This document shows positions 34,694 to 44,506 of a stretch of DNA of 64,000 bases, piece after piece. The notes beneath the pieces are model-generated. The model was given only the letters and a program-made list of their open reading frames with translations. It was not told the origin of the DNA and searched no databases. Source of the DNA: Micromonospora sp. WMMD1102 (GTDB taxonomy: Bacteria > Actinomycetota > Actinomycetes > Mycobacteriales > Micromonosporaceae); NCBI RefSeq assembly GCF_029626265.1, contig NZ_JARUBN010000001.1, positions 4,092,001 through 4,156,000 of the forward strand. The letters run 5' to 3'. The stretch's first letter is position 1. Every line of letters begins with the position of its first letter. The translations under genes were made by a program, and so were the position numbers.

Positions 34694-34824
34694 ATCGACC
34701 TCCATCGAGCTGGGGATGTTGGATCGGAACTTTAACGACGTTCCGGTCGATGCGGCAGCGGGCACAATTGCGCGCTACGCGGTAGTCGGCGGATTCCGTG
34801 GACCGATACGCTGGCGGGGCCGGA

Positions 34825-37524
34825 TCAGCCCGCCGACACCACGCCGGTCAGCACCGTGCTCGGCACCGGCCCTTCCGGCATGCCGGCGAATCGCAGCTCG
34901 ACCGACTCGTCCGGCTCGGCCACCGAGTCGGTGACGGTCGGCACGGTCACCGCACCGCTTGTCGCGTCCGCCTCGATGAAGAGGTACGGCGACAGCCAGG
35001 TCTCCGACAGCGGCCGTTCCGGCTCCACCGGCTCCAGCGTGCTCTGCACGAACCAGTCCGGGTCGACGTCGGTGGTGGACAGCTCCACGCCGACGGCCGG
35101 ACCCCTTGGCTCGGTGAACAGGTAGATTCCCGCCTCGGTCAGCGCCGACGAGGAGAAGCGCCAGGTCAGCGTCCCGCCCTCGGCGACCCGGGCGGAGGCG
35201 GACTCGACCGAGAGAACCGGCTCCGGGTCGTCGTCGAGTGTCGACATCCCGCCGAGATAGCTGCCGACCACCAGGCCCTGCTCCGCCTTGGCGGTCAGGG
35301 TCCGATTCTCGGTGTAGTTCCACAGCGTGTCGGCGGTGACCTCGACCGGCACCGGGATGCTCTGCTCGCCCGGCCGTACGCTGGCCAGCCAGGAGCGTCT
35401 GGTGAACGTCGTCGCGTCGAGGAGGAACAGCCGTACCACGCCGCCGCCCGAGCCGAGAACGCTCACCGGGATGTCGTACGTCCTCGTTCCGGAGTCGCCC
35501 TCGCTGACGCGCAGGTTGCCGACGTCGATCCGGGGCAGGGAGGTCGGGATCGGGTCGGGGGTGCCGGGCTGCCAGCCCCAGGCGTCGAGCAGCCAGGCCC
35601 GGCCGGTGCCGCCGCTCGGGGACAGTTCGAGCGCGGCCAGTGTCGGCGGTGCGTCCCCCAGTGGCACGCGTAGCTCCTGAGCCCAGTACGACGTGGTGTT
35701 GGCCGTGCCGGGGAGACCGTCGACCCGGACCTCGCCCAGCCTGCCGCGGCGGCCGTCCGGACCGACGACGGTGACGTCGAACCGGGTCCCGCTGCTGTTC
35801 GGCGGGACGATCACGCGCAGTGCGATGGCGTCGGCGTCGGCGAGGCCGACCGGCCGGGGCGGGGCCAGCCGGATCGGGCGACCCGCTCCGGCCGACCAAT
35901 CCAGCGCTGCCGCATACCGGCCGGGCTCGGGAACGGTCCAGAGGAACGGCGCGAAGTGCGCCCGCAGGGCGTTCCGGTCCTCCGGGTCGAGACAGGAGCG
36001 CTGCGCGTCGTCGGTGACCTGGTCACAGATCCGCCCGCCGACGGAGACCACCGTGGACGGCTCCGGGGTGACCAGTGGGGTACGGTAGCCGCCGAGCGCG
36101 TGGCTGTGCACCCGGGCCGGGTCGGCCGAGGGCGCCCGCTCGCCGCTGCCGTCGAGCAGCGGTCGGACCCGGTCGTCACCGGCCACGAAGAGCCGCGCGG
36201 CGGCGGCGACGTAGGTGGCACCGACCGTCTGCTGCTGCGCCGGGGTGAGCCGGGTCGGGGTGCCCGGGGAGCAGACGGGGTCGTCGGCGGTCCGGAAGTC
36301 GTCGTCGGACGGTGCCACCGACTGGCCGGGCGTCCACTCCGTGTTGAAGAAGTTGTGGTTGGCGCCGACGACGTACAGCGCGCTGTGCAACGCCCGGCCG
36401 TGGCTGAGCCCCCGGGTCTCGTCCACGAACATCTGACCCTGTAGGTCGGAGACGTCGCCGTCGCAGCCGGGCAGCATCGTCACCGACGGGACGTCCGGCA
36501 CCGGATCGTGCCCGAAGAGGGTCGGACCGACGAGCAGCAGGCCGCGGACGTTCCAGCGGACCTCCCCGCCGTAGCCGTCCTGCCCGGCCGGCGGCGGGGT
36601 GAGCGAGTCCAGCGCCGCCCGGCCGACCCCCTCGCCGCCCCGGGAGTGACCCACCAGGAGTACCCGGGACAGGTCGGCGGGCGGCGCGGCGCGGACGATC
36701 GCCGGGGCGGCGGCCTGGCCGGCACCCGTCCAGTCGGCCCACCTCGCCAGATGCAGCCGGACCAGCGAGGAGCGGGCCTGGGCACCGCCGTCCGGGACTC
36801 CCCAGTCCTGCCCGTTGATTCCGTTCGCCGAGACGGAGACGCTCAGGTAACCCTGCGAGGCGAGCAGCCGCTGGGCCTGTAGGTAGCCGCGGTGGCTCGG
36901 AATCGGCTCGGTACCGGCCGGGCAGGGCCATTGCTGCGGCACCTCCGTCGCGCCCGAGTAGCAGGAGTCGTGCCGGCCGTGCAGGAACAGGGCGAGTGGC
37001 CGGCTGCCGGGCGCGTTCTGTGGCGCGACCACCACCGCCCGCATCTCGACCCGCTCCGGAAGATCGGGCAGTTCCACGGCGGGCAGCTCGTACTCGCCGG
37101 TGACCGACCCGTACGGCCCGGCGAGGCCGGGATCGACCGCTGCGGCCGGCTGGCTGGCCGGCACCGTGGGCGCCGCCGTCCAGCGCCGGTCGCCGGCCGG
37201 CGGGGCCTGGTCGAGCCGCCGGCCACCGGCCCGCACCGTCAGCTGGCCCGGCTGGAGGGACCCGGGCACGGCGAGGCTGAAGGTCCGGCCGTCCGGGTGC
37301 GGGCGGGCCCTGCCGAGCCGCTTCTCGCCGGACCAGAACTCCACGTCGGCGTCGCCCATCGGCACCCGCCGCGCCGACCGCCAGGTCAACTCGCCGTCGG
37401 CGATCGACCAGCCGGCGACTGCCGGGCGCGGGGGCGGAGCCCCGGGAGGACCGGCGGACACCTGCCCCGCCGTCCCAATCAGCAGCGCCAGGAGCAGCAC
37501 GGTCGAAACCAGAAATCTACGCAT
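34825..37524 (-). CDS. secreted lipase-like alpha/beta hydrolase with Calx-beta-like repeats
   Basis: This 899-residue secreted protein has a signal peptide (RRFLVSTVLLLALLIGTAGQVSA). The first 500 residues form an alpha/beta hydrolase: GSRPLALFLHGRHDSCYSG supplies the oxyanion loop and LLVGHSRGGEGVGRAAL the nucleophile Ser. The C-terminal part has sequences such as VSEGDSGTRTYDIPVSVLG and VAEPDESVELRFAG, typical of Calx-beta (calcium-binding) domains, two copies. The hydrolase region resembles chlorophyllase/PET-hydrolase-like proteins but I cannot specify a substrate. The start is ATG 37524 at the beginning of the signal peptide. No ribosome site is evident, so the mRNA may be leaderless. 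The gene is monocistronic. Confidence 0.82.
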   Translation of the reverse strand: MRRFLVSTVLLLALLIGTAGQVSAGPPGAPPPRPAVAGWSIADGELTWRSARRVPMGDADVEFWSGEKRLGRARPHPDGRTFSLAVPGSLQPGQLTVRAGGRRLDQAPPAGDRRWTAAPTVPASQPAAAVDPGLAGPYGSVTGEYELPAVELPDLPERVEMRAVVVAPQNAPGSRPLALFLHGRHDSCYSGATEVPQQWPCPAGTEPIPSHRGYLQAQRLLASQGYLSVSVSANGINGQDWGVPDGGAQARSSLVRLHLARWADWTGAGQAAAPAIVRAAPPADLSRVLLVGHSRGGEGVGRAALDSLTPPPAGQDGYGGEVRWNVRGLLLVGPTLFGHDPVPDVPSVTMLPGCDGDVSDLQGQMFVDETRGLSHGRALHSALYVVGANHNFFNTEWTPGQSVAPSDDDFRTADDPVCSPGTPTRLTPAQQQTVGATYVAAAARLFVAGDDRVRPLLDGSGERAPSADPARVHSHALGGYRTPLVTPEPSTVVSVGGRICDQVTDDAQRSCLDPEDRNALRAHFAPFLWTVPEPGRYAAALDWSAGAGRPIRLAPPRPVGLADADAIALRVIVPPNSSGTRFDVTVVGPDGRRGRLGEVRVDGLPGTANTTSYWAQELRVPLGDAPPTLAALELSPSGGTGRAWLLDAWGWQPGTPDPIPTSLPRIDVGNLRVSEGDSGTRTYDIPVSVLGSGGGVVRLFLLDATTFTRRSWLASVRPGEQSIPVPVEVTADTLWNYTENRTLTAKAEQGLVVGSYLGGMSTLDDDPEPVLSVESASARVAEGGTLTWRFSSSALTEAGIYLFTEPRGPAVGVELSTTDVDPDWFVQSTLEPVEPERPLSETWLSPYLFIEADATSGAVTVPTVTDSVAEPDESVELRFAGMPEGPVPSTVLTGVVSAG

Positions 37525-37687
37525 GTGAATATTTCTATCCCATGCGCGCAACTGTCGATACCTGTGTCAGGGCCTGTCCGGAATGGAGCGTGCAGGCCGG
37601 AATCGAGGCCGGATCCAGCACCGGAATCAGGACCAGCGTCAAGACCAGCGCCAGCGCCGGGACCGGGACGCCCGGCCCCGGGCGGGG

Positions 37688-38017
37688 TCAGTTCGCCCGG
37701 GACAGCCCGTCGCGCGACACCGAGAGGGTCACCACACCCGGGTCGGCCTCAGACACGTCGGCCACCTGATGACCACCGGCGTAGACATCGGTGGTCATCA
37801 GTCCGGCGCCGTCGACCCGCAGGTATCCGTTGGCCATCAGGCTCTCTGCCTCGCCGTGCGGCGCGTCCGGGCGTACGTCGGTGCCGGGCTGCTGCACGGC
37901 GGAGACGGTGCCGACGGCTTCCCCGGCGGCGTCGACGACCGACATACCCGTGTTGACCTGGGCGATCGGCAGAGGCTCGGTCGGCATGCCGGGCGCGGCC
38001 GGCTGGTGCGGATGCAT
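37688..38017 (-). CDS. small PRC-barrel/DUF2171-like protein
   Basis: This 109-residue protein has IAQVNTGMSVVDAAGEAVGTVSAVQQPG followed by GYLRVDGAGLMTTDVYAGGHQVADVSEADPGVVTLSVSRDGL. That is the barrel-like pattern of the DUF2171/PRC-type proteins common in actinobacteria, which bind or sense through a small beta barrel. GGAGGTG precedes ATG 38017 by a few bases. There is no signal peptide. The function is unknown in most relatives. Confidence 0.72.
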   Translation of the reverse strand: MHPHQPAAPGMPTEPLPIAQVNTGMSVVDAAGEAVGTVSAVQQPGTDVRPDAPHGEAESLMANGYLRVDGAGLMTTDVYAGGHQVADVSEADPGVVTLSVSRDGLSRAN

Positions 38018-38216
38018 TGCCACCTCCTTCCCGCGATCGTCCGCGACGAAACCGACCGGACAACGGAGTCGAGCCGGGACAACCACGGGGGTACGCCGGC
38101 CCGGGTCCGGACAACCCGGGTGGTAGACCGGGTCACCACTCCGGCATGACGATCCGTGACCGTCCCGGTTCCTAAGCTGCGGCCGACGGTTCGTCGTACC
38201 AGAGAAGGAGTTCTCG

Positions 38217-38654
38217 ATGTCCGTGCGTCATCTGCTTGCCGCCACCACGACCGCGCTGCTCGGCGGGCTCGGCCTCGGCGGATTCGGGCTAGCCGCACCG
38301 GCGGCCGCGTACGCCTCGTCCCAGCCCTTCGCGGCCAGCGTCTACACGATGAGCGCGGGGCGGGTCAGCTCCGCCGTGGCCGGGTTGCTGGGGCTGGTCG
38401 GCGTGGTCGTCGGGGTGCTGGCCTGGGCCCGTCGGAGCGGGCGTACCGGCACCGGCTCCGGGCGGCGCGGCGGCATCGTCGCGCTGTTGCTGGGGCTGGT
38501 CGGCATGGTCGTCGGCGGGGTGGTCGTGCTCACCGCCGAGGGAGGCGTCGGCACCGGCAACGGCCTGGGCGGGGGATTCGTGGCCATGGCACTCGGATTG
38601 GTCAGCACACTGCTGGGTGGGCTGTCCCTGGCCCGCACCCGCCGTACCGGCTGA
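38217..38654 (+). CDS. small membrane protein (DUF6223-like)
   Basis: This 145-residue protein has an N-terminal signal-like segment (AATTTALLGGLGLGGFGLAAPAAA) and three further TM segments. The residues between TM2 and TM3 are Arg/Gly-rich (ARRSGRTGTGSGRRGG). GAAGGAG lies seven bases before ATG. It resembles the DUF6223 family of small actinobacterial membrane proteins (a recollection, not a search). It has no known function and is followed by a two-way hairpin. Confidence 0.75.
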   Translation: MSVRHLLAATTTALLGGLGLGGFGLAAPAAAYASSQPFAASVYTMSAGRVSSAVAGLLGLVGVVVGVLAWARRSGRTGTGSGRRGGIVALLLGLVGMVVGGVVVLTAEGGVGTGNGLGGGFVAMALGLVSTLLGGLSLARTRRTG

Positions 38655-38707
38655 CCTGACGGACCTGGCCACCGGGTGCGCACGGCCGCTCCCCTGGACG
38701 GTCGCCG

Positions 38708-38742
38708 GACGTCCGCCGGACGGCGCGGCACCGGCGGACGTC
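38708..38742. terminator. bidirectional hairpin terminator
   Basis: GACGTCCGCCGG (38708-38719) and CCGGCGGACGTC (38731-38742) form a perfect 12-bp stem between two converging genes. Confidence 0.75.
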
Positions 38743-38747
38743 GTCGC

Positions 38748-39410
38748 TCAGGAGGCGGTGAGCCAGCCGGGGACGGTCAGGCCGGACTCGTAGGCGAGGA
38801 TCACCAGCTGGGCCCGGTCCCGCACCTGGGTCTTGGTCATGATCCGGCTGACGTGTGTCTTCGCGGTGGCCGGACTCAGCACCAGCCGGGCCGCGATCTC
38901 GTCGTTGGAGAGGCCGGCGGCGACCAGCACCATCACCTCACGCTCCCGCTCGGTGAGCGCACGCAGCCGAGGAGCCGGGTCCGGATGCCTGACCCGGGCG
39001 CTGAACTCGGAGATCAACCGGCGGGTGACGGAGGGCGCGATCAGTGCGTCGCCGCGCGCCACCACCCGTACCGCGTGGATCAGCTCCGCCGGCTCGGTGT
39101 CCTTGACCAGGAAGCCGCTCGCACCGGCCCGCAGCGCGCCGTACACGTAGTCGTCCAGGTCGAAGGTGGTCAGGATGATCACCCGGCCGGTGCAGCCCGC
39201 GACGATCTCCCGGGTGGCCGCCAAGCCGTCCAGCTCCGGCATCCGGATGTCCATGAGTACGACGTCCGGCCGCAACTGCCGGGCGAGCCGCGCCGCCTCG
39301 GCACCGTCGGCGGCCTCGCCGACCACCTCGATGCCCTCCTCACCCTCCAGGATGGACCGGAAGCCGGCGCGGACCAGCGTCTGGTCGTCGGCGAGCAGCA
39401 CCCGGGTCAC
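38748..39410 (-). CDS. NarL-family response regulator
   Basis: This 220-residue protein has a receiver domain (LLADDQTLVRAG at the start, phospho-Asp in PDVVLMDIRMPELDG, Lys in GFLVKDTEPAEL) and a LuxR helix-turn-helix (LTEREREVMVLVAAGLSNDEIAARLVLS). GTG 39410 overlaps the kinase stop (GTGA). It is probably phosphorylated by that kinase. Confidence 0.95.
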   Translation of the reverse strand: MTRVLLADDQTLVRAGFRSILEGEEGIEVVGEAADGAEAARLARQLRPDVVLMDIRMPELDGLAATREIVAGCTGRVIILTTFDLDDYVYGALRAGASGFLVKDTEPAELIHAVRVVARGDALIAPSVTRRLISEFSARVRHPDPAPRLRALTEREREVMVLVAAGLSNDEIAARLVLSPATAKTHVSRIMTKTQVRDRAQLVILAYESGLTVPGWLTAS

Positions 39411-40630
39411 GCCCCACCCCCCGCTTCTGCTCCCGCCGCAGGCACTGTCGCCGGGGGCGGTCCGGTCGGCGGCGGAGCGGGCCGGAGTGGCAGTCGGGCA
39501 CGTACCCGGAAACCGCCGGCCGGTGCGGCCCCGGTGCTCAGCGAACCGCCCAGCGCCCGGGCCCGCTCGTCCATGCCGAGGATGCCGTCGCCGGCCGGAC
39601 CCGGCGCACCCGTACCGTCGTCCTCGACCTCCACCAGCACGCCGTCGTGGTCCGGCCGGACCCGGATCACCGCCGTTCGCGCACCGGCGTGCCGGGTCAC
39701 GTTCGTCAGCGCCTCCTGGACGACCCGGTACGCCGCCAGGTCGACCTCCGGCGGCAGCGGCCGGGTCTCGGTCAGCTCGGTACGGATCTCCAGGCCGGAC
39801 CGCCCGGCCGCCGTGACGAGTTCGTAGAGGCGGTTCAACCCGGGTCCGGGCACGATCGGCGTCTCGTCCGGCCGGCGCAGGATGCCGAGCGCCGCACGCA
39901 GCTCGTGCAGCGTCTCCCTGCTGGTCTGCTTGATCGCGGTGAGCGCCTGGGCGGCCCGCTCCGGGTCCGGCCGGTGCAGTGCCGCACTGGCCTGCACGTT
40001 GATCAGCGACAGGTGGTGGCCGAGTACGTCGTGCAGTTCGCGGGCGATGCGCAGCCGCTCCTCGGTGGCCCGGTGCCGGGCCTCCTCCTCCGTGCGCCGC
40101 TCGGCGGCGAGCACCCGGGCCTTCGCCTCGGCGAGATAGGCCCGGCGGTTGCGGGTGACCCCGACGATGACCGCGACGAGCCAACCGGCGTGCAGCAGGG
40201 TCGCCCCGTTCATGCTGTCGGCGGTCCGGTGATAGCTGTCCGCGACGTCGAAGGCGACCACCGAGGCTACGCCCAGCCCGATCGCGACCGCGAGATGTCC
40301 CTCGTCGACGACGGTGTAGAGCGCCACGACGAAGACCAGCATGATCGGGCCGGGCCGGTGCAGCAGTACCCCGTAGCAGGCGACGGCGGTCAGCGCCAGC
40401 ACGCCCACCGGCACCGGATGGCGTCGGCGCAGGTGGAGCGCGGCCGCGGAGGCCAGCACCGCCAGCAGTGCCAGCCACTCGGCGGCGGTGTCGACACCAC
40501 GGGCCTGCACCAGCAGGCCGACGAGGGCCACCAGCCCGACCGCCGGCACCGCGGCGATCTCCGCCACCCGGCCGGGCCAGCGCGCTCCGGCGACGTCCGC
40601 CGGGCCGCCTCGCCCACGCCACCTCACCAT
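39407..40630 (-). CDS. sensor histidine kinase, NarL type
   Basis: This 407-residue kinase has about six N-terminal TM segments and no large extracellular domain. The dimerisation region has the phosphoacceptor His in IARELHDVLGHHLSLINVQ, and the HATPase part has VVQEALTNVTRHAGAR and GILGMDERARALGGSLS. The final 30 residues are Pro/Ala-rich. ATG 40630 is chosen at the start of the membrane region. The signal is unknown. It is the first gene of a two-gene operon. Confidence 0.93.
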   Translation of the reverse strand: MVRWRGRGGPADVAGARWPGRVAEIAAVPAVGLVALVGLLVQARGVDTAAEWLALLAVLASAAALHLRRRHPVPVGVLALTAVACYGVLLHRPGPIMLVFVVALYTVVDEGHLAVAIGLGVASVVAFDVADSYHRTADSMNGATLLHAGWLVAVIVGVTRNRRAYLAEAKARVLAAERRTEEEARHRATEERLRIARELHDVLGHHLSLINVQASAALHRPDPERAAQALTAIKQTSRETLHELRAALGILRRPDETPIVPGPGLNRLYELVTAAGRSGLEIRTELTETRPLPPEVDLAAYRVVQEALTNVTRHAGARTAVIRVRPDHDGVLVEVEDDGTGAPGPAGDGILGMDERARALGGSLSTGAAPAGGFRVRARLPLRPAPPPTGPPPATVPAAGAEAGGGA

Positions 40631-40736
40631 GCGGCGAAGCGTAGCCGCCCCGACACAGGCGGGAGAAGGTCGCCCGGCCGCCCACACCGCGGCCGCGGCC
40701 GCACGTGGCCCGGACCGAAGCCGGCGACCGCTAGCG

Positions 40737-43229
40737 CTACCGCTCGACGATCCTGATCGTCGCCGTGCGGTACCTGTCGCGCCGGTCCTTCCTCGTCGGG
40801 TCGTAGTCGTTCTCGATGTTGCCGGCCGCGTCCACCGAGAACCAGCGGAACGTCGTCGTCTCGGTCACGTGGAACACCTGGCCCGGCTCCCGGAACTCGG
40901 TCGCCTCGTAGCGCTGCGACTCGAGCATCGGCCGGCTGCCGTCCGTCGTGTAGTAGACGGTGGCCGGCTCGTTCGTCTCGAAGCGGACGTCGACGGGGCC
41001 GCGGTAGCGCCCGGCGCCGGGCACCAGCCGGGAGACCGGGTCCCTCCGGTCCTTGCCCCACTCCGCGGCGATCCGGAACATCTCCATGATCCCGTTGGCG
41101 TACTCCATCGTCTCGGCGTGGCCGCTGACCAGCTGCGGATCACCGTCCCAGGGCGGCTGGAACGATCCGCCCTGCCAGTTGCCGGTGGCCGGGTTGTACA
41201 CCGAGCCGCCGACCTCCCAGCCGAAGGCGTAGATCCCGTAGGTGTGGTAGAGGTCCTCGCGTACGTTGCCCGCCGAGGAGTAGAGCACGTCCGAGGAACC
41301 GCCGACGTTCTCCGGCGTGACGACGGTCTCCCGGTGCGCCTTGACCTGGGACAGGATCCGGGCCGCCGACTGCCAGTAGAACGCCTCGTCACCCAGCGGC
41401 GGGCGCGGCGTGGTGATCCGGCCGTCCGCGATGTAGGCGCCGGGCTGCCAGAACAACTGGCCGCCGTTGGAGTGCACCGACATCATGAACTTGATGTTCG
41501 AGTACCTCTCGACCAGCCAGATGATGTTCTTCGCCTCGGGCTCGGAGAGCTTCTCCGGACCCTGGTAGGTGTCGCTGACACAACTGGTCGACGCGCCCGC
41601 GTAGCCGTCGTGCCCCGACCCGACCCGGTAGTTGCGGTTCAGGTCGACACCCCAGGAGTTGCGCCGGGCCGGATCGGCGTTCTCGTCCGGGCAGTGGTTG
41701 GTCAGGTTCCGGCGCTGCGAGGCGAAGTTGTAGAAGCTGTAGTTCGCCCCGTCCGGGTTGTTGGAGAGGATGAGGAAGATGTCGGTGTCGTCGACGATCT
41801 TCTTCGTCTCCCGGTCGGTCCGGTAGTTGTGCACCAGCCGCTCGGCGGTCTCCAGCGTCGTCGTCGCGGGCACCCACTCGCGGGCGTGGTCCTGCGCCTG
41901 GATCAGCACGCCGGGATTCCGGCCGTCGCGGTGTTTGCCGATCCGCAGCACCGGAATCGTGGCCGGGCCGCGCGGCACCGCACCCTCGGGGGCGCCGGCC
42001 CGCAACTGGTCGAGGAAGTCGGTCAGCGCGACCGGGCCGGGCGTCGGGGCGACGATGCCGGTGCCGGTGTTGGACCGGTAGGGATGCGCCCGGTCGACCA
42101 GGCCCGCGGAGCGGGTCTCCAGCGCCGTGGCCACCTCGGTGACGGTACTCGCCGGAGCGCCCGAGGCGTCCTTGCCGAGGAGTACCCGGACCGCGGTGCC
42201 GGCCACCTCGACGTCGAGCGGGAGGTCCGCGCCCGGCCGGTCCACGAACTCGACTGTGACGTCGTTGCCGCCCTCGTGCCCCCAGGCGGCCGAGCTGACC
42301 ACGACCGCCTCCGGCCCGGTGCCGCCGATCGTGGCCTGTGCCTTTCGCTGGTAGCCGTTCGTCCGGTTCGGCAGGTGGACGATCTCGGCGATCTCCGGGT
42401 GCTGCCGGGCGATCTCCCTGGCCCGCGCGTAGAGCTGCTGCGGGTGCCGGTAGCCGTCGACGAAGTCCCACTGGTAGCGGGGGTTCGCCGTCAGCGGTGG
42501 CGGAGCGTCCTCCAGCCAGTCGGAGACTGCACCGGTGACGGCACCGCCGGTGGAACTCGTCACCCGGATCTGCTTCGGGCGCGCGTCGAGCTTGAACAGG
42601 TTCCGGTGGAACATGTACTGCCCGGAGTCGACGAACCGGCTCATCGTCCGGGCGAAGCCGAACGGCGTGCCCCGGCCGGAGTCGTTCTCCAGCTGCATCT
42701 CCACGACCGGGTCTGCCTGCTGCCCCTCGGTGGTCCGTGCCTCGACGTAGAGGAAGCCCTGGCCCTTGGTGGTGAACCAGTCCGCGCGGACGATCCGTAC
42801 CGTCCGGTCGTGGCCGGCCGGCCCGACGGTACGCGCGCCGGGCGTCCGGAGCCCGCCGTCGGCCTCGTCGCTCCAGGTGAACCGCTCGTCCTCGCCGAGC
42901 ACCCGGGCTCCCATCGCGGTCAGTTCGGCGAGCTGCCCGGCGGTCACCACCGCCTCGGCCTCGACGCCGGCCGGCACACGCCGGGCACCGTGCTCGAGGT
43001 CGAAGCCGGCGGCGGCCACCCTGTCCAGCATGTCGGCGCCGGTCAGCTGGACCCGCACCAGGCGTACCGCCTCCTGGTGCTCCAGCTGGGACCGTCCGGC
43101 GCCGGCCGTGGCGGTGGCGGTGGCGGTGGCGGTGGCGGGATTTGCGCCCGCCGGTGCCGTGGCCATGACGAGCGTTCCCACCAGGGCGGGCAGTGCGAGA
43201 AGCGTGCTGCGCAGCCGGCTGCGTCGCAT
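40737..43229 (-). CDS. secreted zinc carboxypeptidase, peptidase family M14
   Basis: This 830-residue secreted metallopeptidase has a signal peptide (RLRSTLLALPALVGTLVMATAPAGA) followed by an Ala/Thr repeat encoded by (GTGGCG)5. The M14 domain carries the HxxE zinc motif in QDHAREWVPAT, the third zinc ligand in SVHSNGGQLFW and the catalytic Glu in FGWEVGGSVYN. The N-terminal 350 residues form a propeptide and beta-rich region. The C-terminal segment (VDVRFETNEPATVYYTTDGS) is a CHB_HEX_C-like domain (beta-sandwich). AAGGAG precedes ATG 43229. The enzyme probably trims extracellular peptides. Confidence 0.9.
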   Translation of the reverse strand: MRRSRLRSTLLALPALVGTLVMATAPAGANPATATATATATAGAGRSQLEHQEAVRLVRVQLTGADMLDRVAAAGFDLEHGARRVPAGVEAEAVVTAGQLAELTAMGARVLGEDERFTWSDEADGGLRTPGARTVGPAGHDRTVRIVRADWFTTKGQGFLYVEARTTEGQQADPVVEMQLENDSGRGTPFGFARTMSRFVDSGQYMFHRNLFKLDARPKQIRVTSSTGGAVTGAVSDWLEDAPPPLTANPRYQWDFVDGYRHPQQLYARAREIARQHPEIAEIVHLPNRTNGYQRKAQATIGGTGPEAVVVSSAAWGHEGGNDVTVEFVDRPGADLPLDVEVAGTAVRVLLGKDASGAPASTVTEVATALETRSAGLVDRAHPYRSNTGTGIVAPTPGPVALTDFLDQLRAGAPEGAVPRGPATIPVLRIGKHRDGRNPGVLIQAQDHAREWVPATTTLETAERLVHNYRTDRETKKIVDDTDIFLILSNNPDGANYSFYNFASQRRNLTNHCPDENADPARRNSWGVDLNRNYRVGSGHDGYAGASTSCVSDTYQGPEKLSEPEAKNIIWLVERYSNIKFMMSVHSNGGQLFWQPGAYIADGRITTPRPPLGDEAFYWQSAARILSQVKAHRETVVTPENVGGSSDVLYSSAGNVREDLYHTYGIYAFGWEVGGSVYNPATGNWQGGSFQPPWDGDPQLVSGHAETMEYANGIMEMFRIAAEWGKDRRDPVSRLVPGAGRYRGPVDVRFETNEPATVYYTTDGSRPMLESQRYEATEFREPGQVFHVTETTTFRWFSVDAAGNIENDYDPTRKDRRDRYRTATIRIVER
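43108..43137 (-). repeat. (GTGGCG)5 hexanucleotide repeat in the M14 gene
   Basis: Five perfect copies encode an (Ala-Thr) run just after the signal peptide. Confidence 0.85.
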
Positions 43230-43412
43230 GCTCACTCCTTCCGTCTGCGGCCGGCGAGCCGCGACCGGCTCGCCCGCTCCCGCTGGCCGGGACCCGCCGT
43301 CGGCAGGAGGCGCGGTGCGGTGCGGCCGGTGATCGGACCGGATGCGATGAGCGTATGCACATCTGTCACTCCGACGAACCACCCGAACCGGATCTTGAGC
43401 ATTACTTGAGCA

Positions 43413-44059
43413 TCACTCGGGCTGCTGCACGCCCTCCGCTGGCTCCCCGGCGCGCCGGGGATCGCCGATCTGGACCGGGGCAGCCGGGGCGGCCGGGGCA
43501 ACCCCGGAGTCCAGCGCCTTCGCCCGTACCCCCGGATGGGTCGAGGCGAGCAGTGCGCCGACCACGGCCGGCCGGTCGGCGGGGGCGAGCCGGTCGAGCA
43601 GGTCGTCGATGGGGTCCCAGTGCCACAGGTACGGGCCGAGCACGACGCCGTCCTCGTCCGCGTCCCGGTCGAGCCAGCCGTCCCCGTCGGCCCAGCCCGC
43701 CCGTACCGCCGCGACCGCCACCTCGCCGGGCCACGGCGCCGGGGCGCGGGCCGCCGCCCGGCCAGCACCGGCTCGTCCGGGTCGACGATGTCGGCCATGT
43801 CGCCGAGCAGGTGCGCGACAGCGCCCGGATCCGTGCTGGCCGGACTGTCGAGGATGGCGCCGAGGAACGGTACCGCCGGTTCGGTCGCCGGGCAGACGTT
43901 GCCCTGGTGCAGGATGCGGGCGCGCAGCTCGTAGAGCGCATGGAACGCGTCCTCCTCGTCCGGACCGGCGACCCTGCGGATCAGGTCGGGTACGTCACCG
44001 GCAGGGCCGTACGCGTGCCGCAGCTCCGCCCACGGCACCCTGTCGAGTTCGTCCAGCAC
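43413..44059 (-). pseudogene. HEAT-repeat-like protein, apparent frameshift
   Basis: Two leftward frames share one protein. From GTG 44059 the first encodes LDELDRVPWAELRHAYGPAGDVPDLIRRVAG and onward to MADIVDPDEPVLAG, and the second, down to 43413, continues PWPGEVAVAAVRAGWADGDGWLD and ends after a helical repeat. The switch lies near 43755 in a GC-rich run, so one base is extra or missing. Alternating helices and the phrases LHQGNVCPATEPAVPFLGAIL and TDPGAVAHLLGDMADIV recall the HEAT-like repeat proteins common in actinomycetes. The function is unknown. This may be a sequencing error and not a real defect. Confidence 0.6.
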
Positions 44060-44506
44060 GACGGGGACGGTACACAGCCGCCGTTCTCCCGCACGACCGG
44101 CACCGGGCACTCCGGTCCGGCCCGCCCGAGCCGCCGGAAGATCCGGACGGGACAACCTGGCAGATCGTCCGGACGGGACGACCTTGGCGCCTCCGCACGG
44201 GGCGACCGCGAAGATCGTCTGGACGCGGCTGTCGGTAGGCTTGGCCGGACTGCCGTGGTGCGTCTGGAATCCAGCGCCAAGGAGGCCCCGCCGTTCCCAC
44301 AAGGGACAGCGGGGCTGACGCAGGAACCGCCTCCTCGCCCCCGCCGCCCGGCCACACCCCGGTCGGACCGCCACACCCCGGCCAGACCGGTCACAGCTCG
44401 CCGGCAGGACCGCCGGGCCGGCCCGGTCCCGCGTCGGTGTCCCGCCCCGGCGGCCGGACCTTGTAACATTGCCGCGTTCTTCAGTCGGCAGCTGAATCGA
44501 GACGAC
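44060..44506. other. divergent intergenic region
   Basis: This region of 447 bases contains two copies of GATCGTC followed by CGGACGG or TGGACG (about 44164 and 44213) and a TGTAACATT that may be a -10 box about 45 bases before the downstream ATG. No gene is seen. Confidence 0.4.
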
